Shown here piece by piece: positions 61,477 through 63,111 of a DNA stretch of 63,111 bases. A program made the position numbers and the translations under genes. The stretch is from Ruminococcus sp. (lineage in GTDB: Bacteria > Bacillota > Clostridia > Oscillospirales > Ruminococcaceae): positions 1 through 63,111 of the forward strand of contig JALELB010000064.1 in NCBI GenBank assembly GCA_022768805.1. The letters are read 5' to 3'. The notes beneath the pieces were generated by a model that saw only the letters and a list, made by a program, of their open reading frames with translations, was not told the DNA's origin and did not search any database. Within the stretch, counting starts at the first letter, position 1. Each line of letters opens with the position of its first letter.

Positions 61477-63111
61477 TTACATTTCCTGTATGAATGCATA
61501 CAGCGCATCGGCGGTTTCACCGGTGACGCCGGCGGTTTTCGCCAGTGCATCCCGGGAAGCAGCCTTCAGCGCCTCCTTGGTTTTGTAGGTCAGAATCAGC
61601 TTCTGAGCTTTCTTTTCGCCGATGCCCCGTACCTGGGTCAGACTCAGTCCGAATGACTGCTTATGCCGGCTGTGCATATAAGCAACGGAGAACCTGTGCA
61701 CCTCATCCTGAATCTGCGTCAGAAGCTGGAATGCAGCCTGCCTGCTGTTCATGGATATTTCCCCGCCCCCATAGGCGATGGCACGGGTACGGTGCTTGTT
61801 GTCCTTGACCATGCCATACACCGGAACGTGAATGCCCAGCTCCCGGAGAACAGGGGTTACGGCATTCACCTGCCCCTTTCCACCGTCCAGCAGGATGAGA
61901 TCCGGCAGCCGGGAAAAGCCCTCGTCTGTGGCTGCCTGGTATTCCCGGAACCTGCGCTCCAGCACCTCGTGCATGCAGGCATAGTCATTCTGAATCCGGG
62001 TTTCCTTCACAGAGAACCGCTTATATGCTTTTTTGAGGGGTCTACCGTTTTCAAACACAACCATGCCTGCCACCATGGCAGAAGAGGACAGGTTGGATAT
62101 ATCATATGCCTCAATATACAGCGGCGGCTTATCCAGACCCAGCAGACGGCCCAGCTCCTCCAGGGCAAGCAGCTCCTTTGCGGTACGGTTGCTGCCCAGG
62201 GAAATGGCTTCCGCCGCATTATGCTTTGCCATCTGGAGGCGTTTATATGCATCTCCCCTCTGTCTGTTTTCCAGATGCACCGGATGTCCGGCCTGCTCTG
62301 TCAGAAGCCGGGCGATCAGAGCCTGGTCAGAGATTCCCTGTTCCAGCAGCACATACCTGGGAATATCCGTTCGGTCCCGGTAAAACTGGGGCACGAATTC
62401 CTCCAGTAGCTGCACCGTATTTTCCGCATCGTGAAAAGCAAAGGATGCCTTGTCCGCCAGTCTCCCTCCCCGGTACATCAGGACGGATACTGCAGATTCC
62501 TGCCCGCCGGAGGCTGCCGCAATCAGGTCGCAGTCCGCCAGATCCGGGTCAATGATCTTCTGGGAATCCCCTGCTTTCCGGATTGCCTTGATCCGGTCAC
62601 GCAGCTGGGCTGCCCGCTCGAACTGCAGCTGCTCTGCCGCCTCCTCCATCTGGGCGGTAAGCCGCTGGACGGACTGCTCGCTGCCGGAGCGGATATACGC
62701 CACAGCTTCTTCAATCAATGCTCCATAGGCTTCCTCGTCCATATTGCCCCGGCAAAGTCCCATGCATTTGTGAATATGATAATTGAGACAGGGACGCTGC
62801 TTCCGGAAATCCTGGGGAAACCGCCGGCGGCAGGTAGGAAGCCGGAATACCTGGTTCACCTCGTCCACAGTCTCCCTGGTAACAAAGGAACTGGTATAGG
62901 GGCCAAGGTAGGTACCGTCCTTCCGGGTGTTCTGCTTTTCTGCCGTGATCCGGGAATAGGGCGGGTCGGAAATCTTGATATAAAAATACCCTTTGTCGTC
63001 CTTCAATAAAATGTTATATTTGGGCTTATGTTGCTTGATGAGGCTGCATTCCAGCACCAGTGCTTCATATTCGGAATCCGTTACGATATAATCATAATCG
63101 TATACCTGGGA
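61477..63111 (-). CDS. uvrC: Excinuclease ABC subunit C (5' end cut by window)
   Basis: The incision subunit of nucleotide excision repair, which cuts 3' and 5' of a lesion. The visible 544 residues hold the end of the GIY-YIG domain (DYIVTDSEYEALVLECSLIK), the four-Cys segment (CRRR, CLNYHIHKCMGLCRG), a UvrB-binding UVR motif near LTAQMEEAAEQLQFERAAQLRD, the RNase H-like C domain with EAYDISNLSSSAMVAGMVVF, and a C-terminal HhH (LTQVRGIGEKKAQKLI). The GIY-YIG start lies past the right edge. Confidence 0.96.
   Translation of the reverse strand, partial: SQVYDYDYIVTDSEYEALVLECSLIKQHKPKYNILLKDDKGYFYIKISDPPYSRITAEKQNTRKDGTYLGPYTSSFVTRETVDEVNQVFRLPTCRRRFPQDFRKQRPCLNYHIHKCMGLCRGNMDEEAYGALIEEAVAYIRSGSEQSVQRLTAQMEEAAEQLQFERAAQLRDRIKAIRKAGDSQKIIDPDLADCDLIAAASGGQESAVSVLMYRGGRLADKASFAFHDAENTVQLLEEFVPQFYRDRTDIPRYVLLEQGISDQALIARLLTEQAGHPVHLENRQRGDAYKRLQMAKHNAAEAISLGSNRTAKELLALEELGRLLGLDKPPLYIEAYDISNLSSSAMVAGMVVFENGRPLKKAYKRFSVKETRIQNDYACMHEVLERRFREYQAATDEGFSRLPDLILLDGGKGQVNAVTPVLRELGIHVPVYGMVKDNKHRTRAIAYGGGEISMNSRQAAFQLLTQIQDEVHRFSVAYMHSRHKQSFGLSLTQVRGIGEKKAQKLILTYKTKEALKAASRDALAKTAGVTGETADALYAFIQEM

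Overview
The window is a 63 kb chromosomal segment, roughly 53-55% G+C by eye, of a Gram-positive clostridial bacterium. A gut or rumen Ruminococcus is most likely, of the cellulosome-making R. champanellensis / R. flavefaciens kind. The evidence is the Firmicutes order rpsB-tsf-pyrH-frr-uppS-cdsA-dxr-rseP-ispG-polC, a PolC-type replicase, the MEP isoprenoid pathway, RecD2, a yunB-like sporulation gene and a secreted double-esterase protein with a type I dockerin. Assignment to that genus is an inference.

Layout. 1-2420: an ABC-2 exporter operon (one permease cut by the window edge), minus strand. 2536-7426: an ATPase-permease fusion, a MIF-like tautomerase, a flavodoxin-like reductase and an M20 peptidase, minus. 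7451-9970: a plus-strand trio of a VanY-like protein with an altered active site, a Xer-type recombinase and a membrane protein. 10008-13423: ligA, yunB-like and a cysteine-rich protein. 13517-21264: a ten-gene histidine operon (hisZGDCBHAFIE) behind a promoter whose -10 box lies inside an 11-bp-arm palindrome. 21266-33871: the replication, isoprenoid, envelope and translation block from rpsB down to polC. 33887-40281: ylmC-like, a 45-codon membrane peptide gene, a phosphoesterase, mreB, comF, recD2 and birA. 40407-42010: tRNA-Leu and a lipoprotein esterase, each behind a consensus promoter and each with its own terminator. 42022-46509: an apparent five-gene operon of three Rnf-type membrane subunits (D, E, A) that have lost most cofactor-binding residues, a membrane-anchored hydrolase-like protein and a YitT protein. 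46553-51144: mecA-like, rpe and the cellulosomal esterase. 51157-55233: an A+T-rich orphan, nadA, an AI-2E-family protein and small proteins. 55234-57514: a Zur-controlled metal uptake operon without an ATPase gene. 57574-59519: a two-component system. 59594-59872: a self-contained RNA unit with stacked hairpins and an embedded 32-codon ORF. 59904-63111: coaD, rsmD and uvrC (cut by the right edge).

Most of the window is housekeeping. Four things look new or poorly described: the Rnf-like membrane operon that seems unable to carry its usual redox cofactors, the structured RNA with an embedded cationic peptide, the VanY-like protein with a rewritten metal site, and the operator-like palindromes in the his and esterase promoters. 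No CRISPR array, insertion sequence, prophage or rRNA operon was seen.
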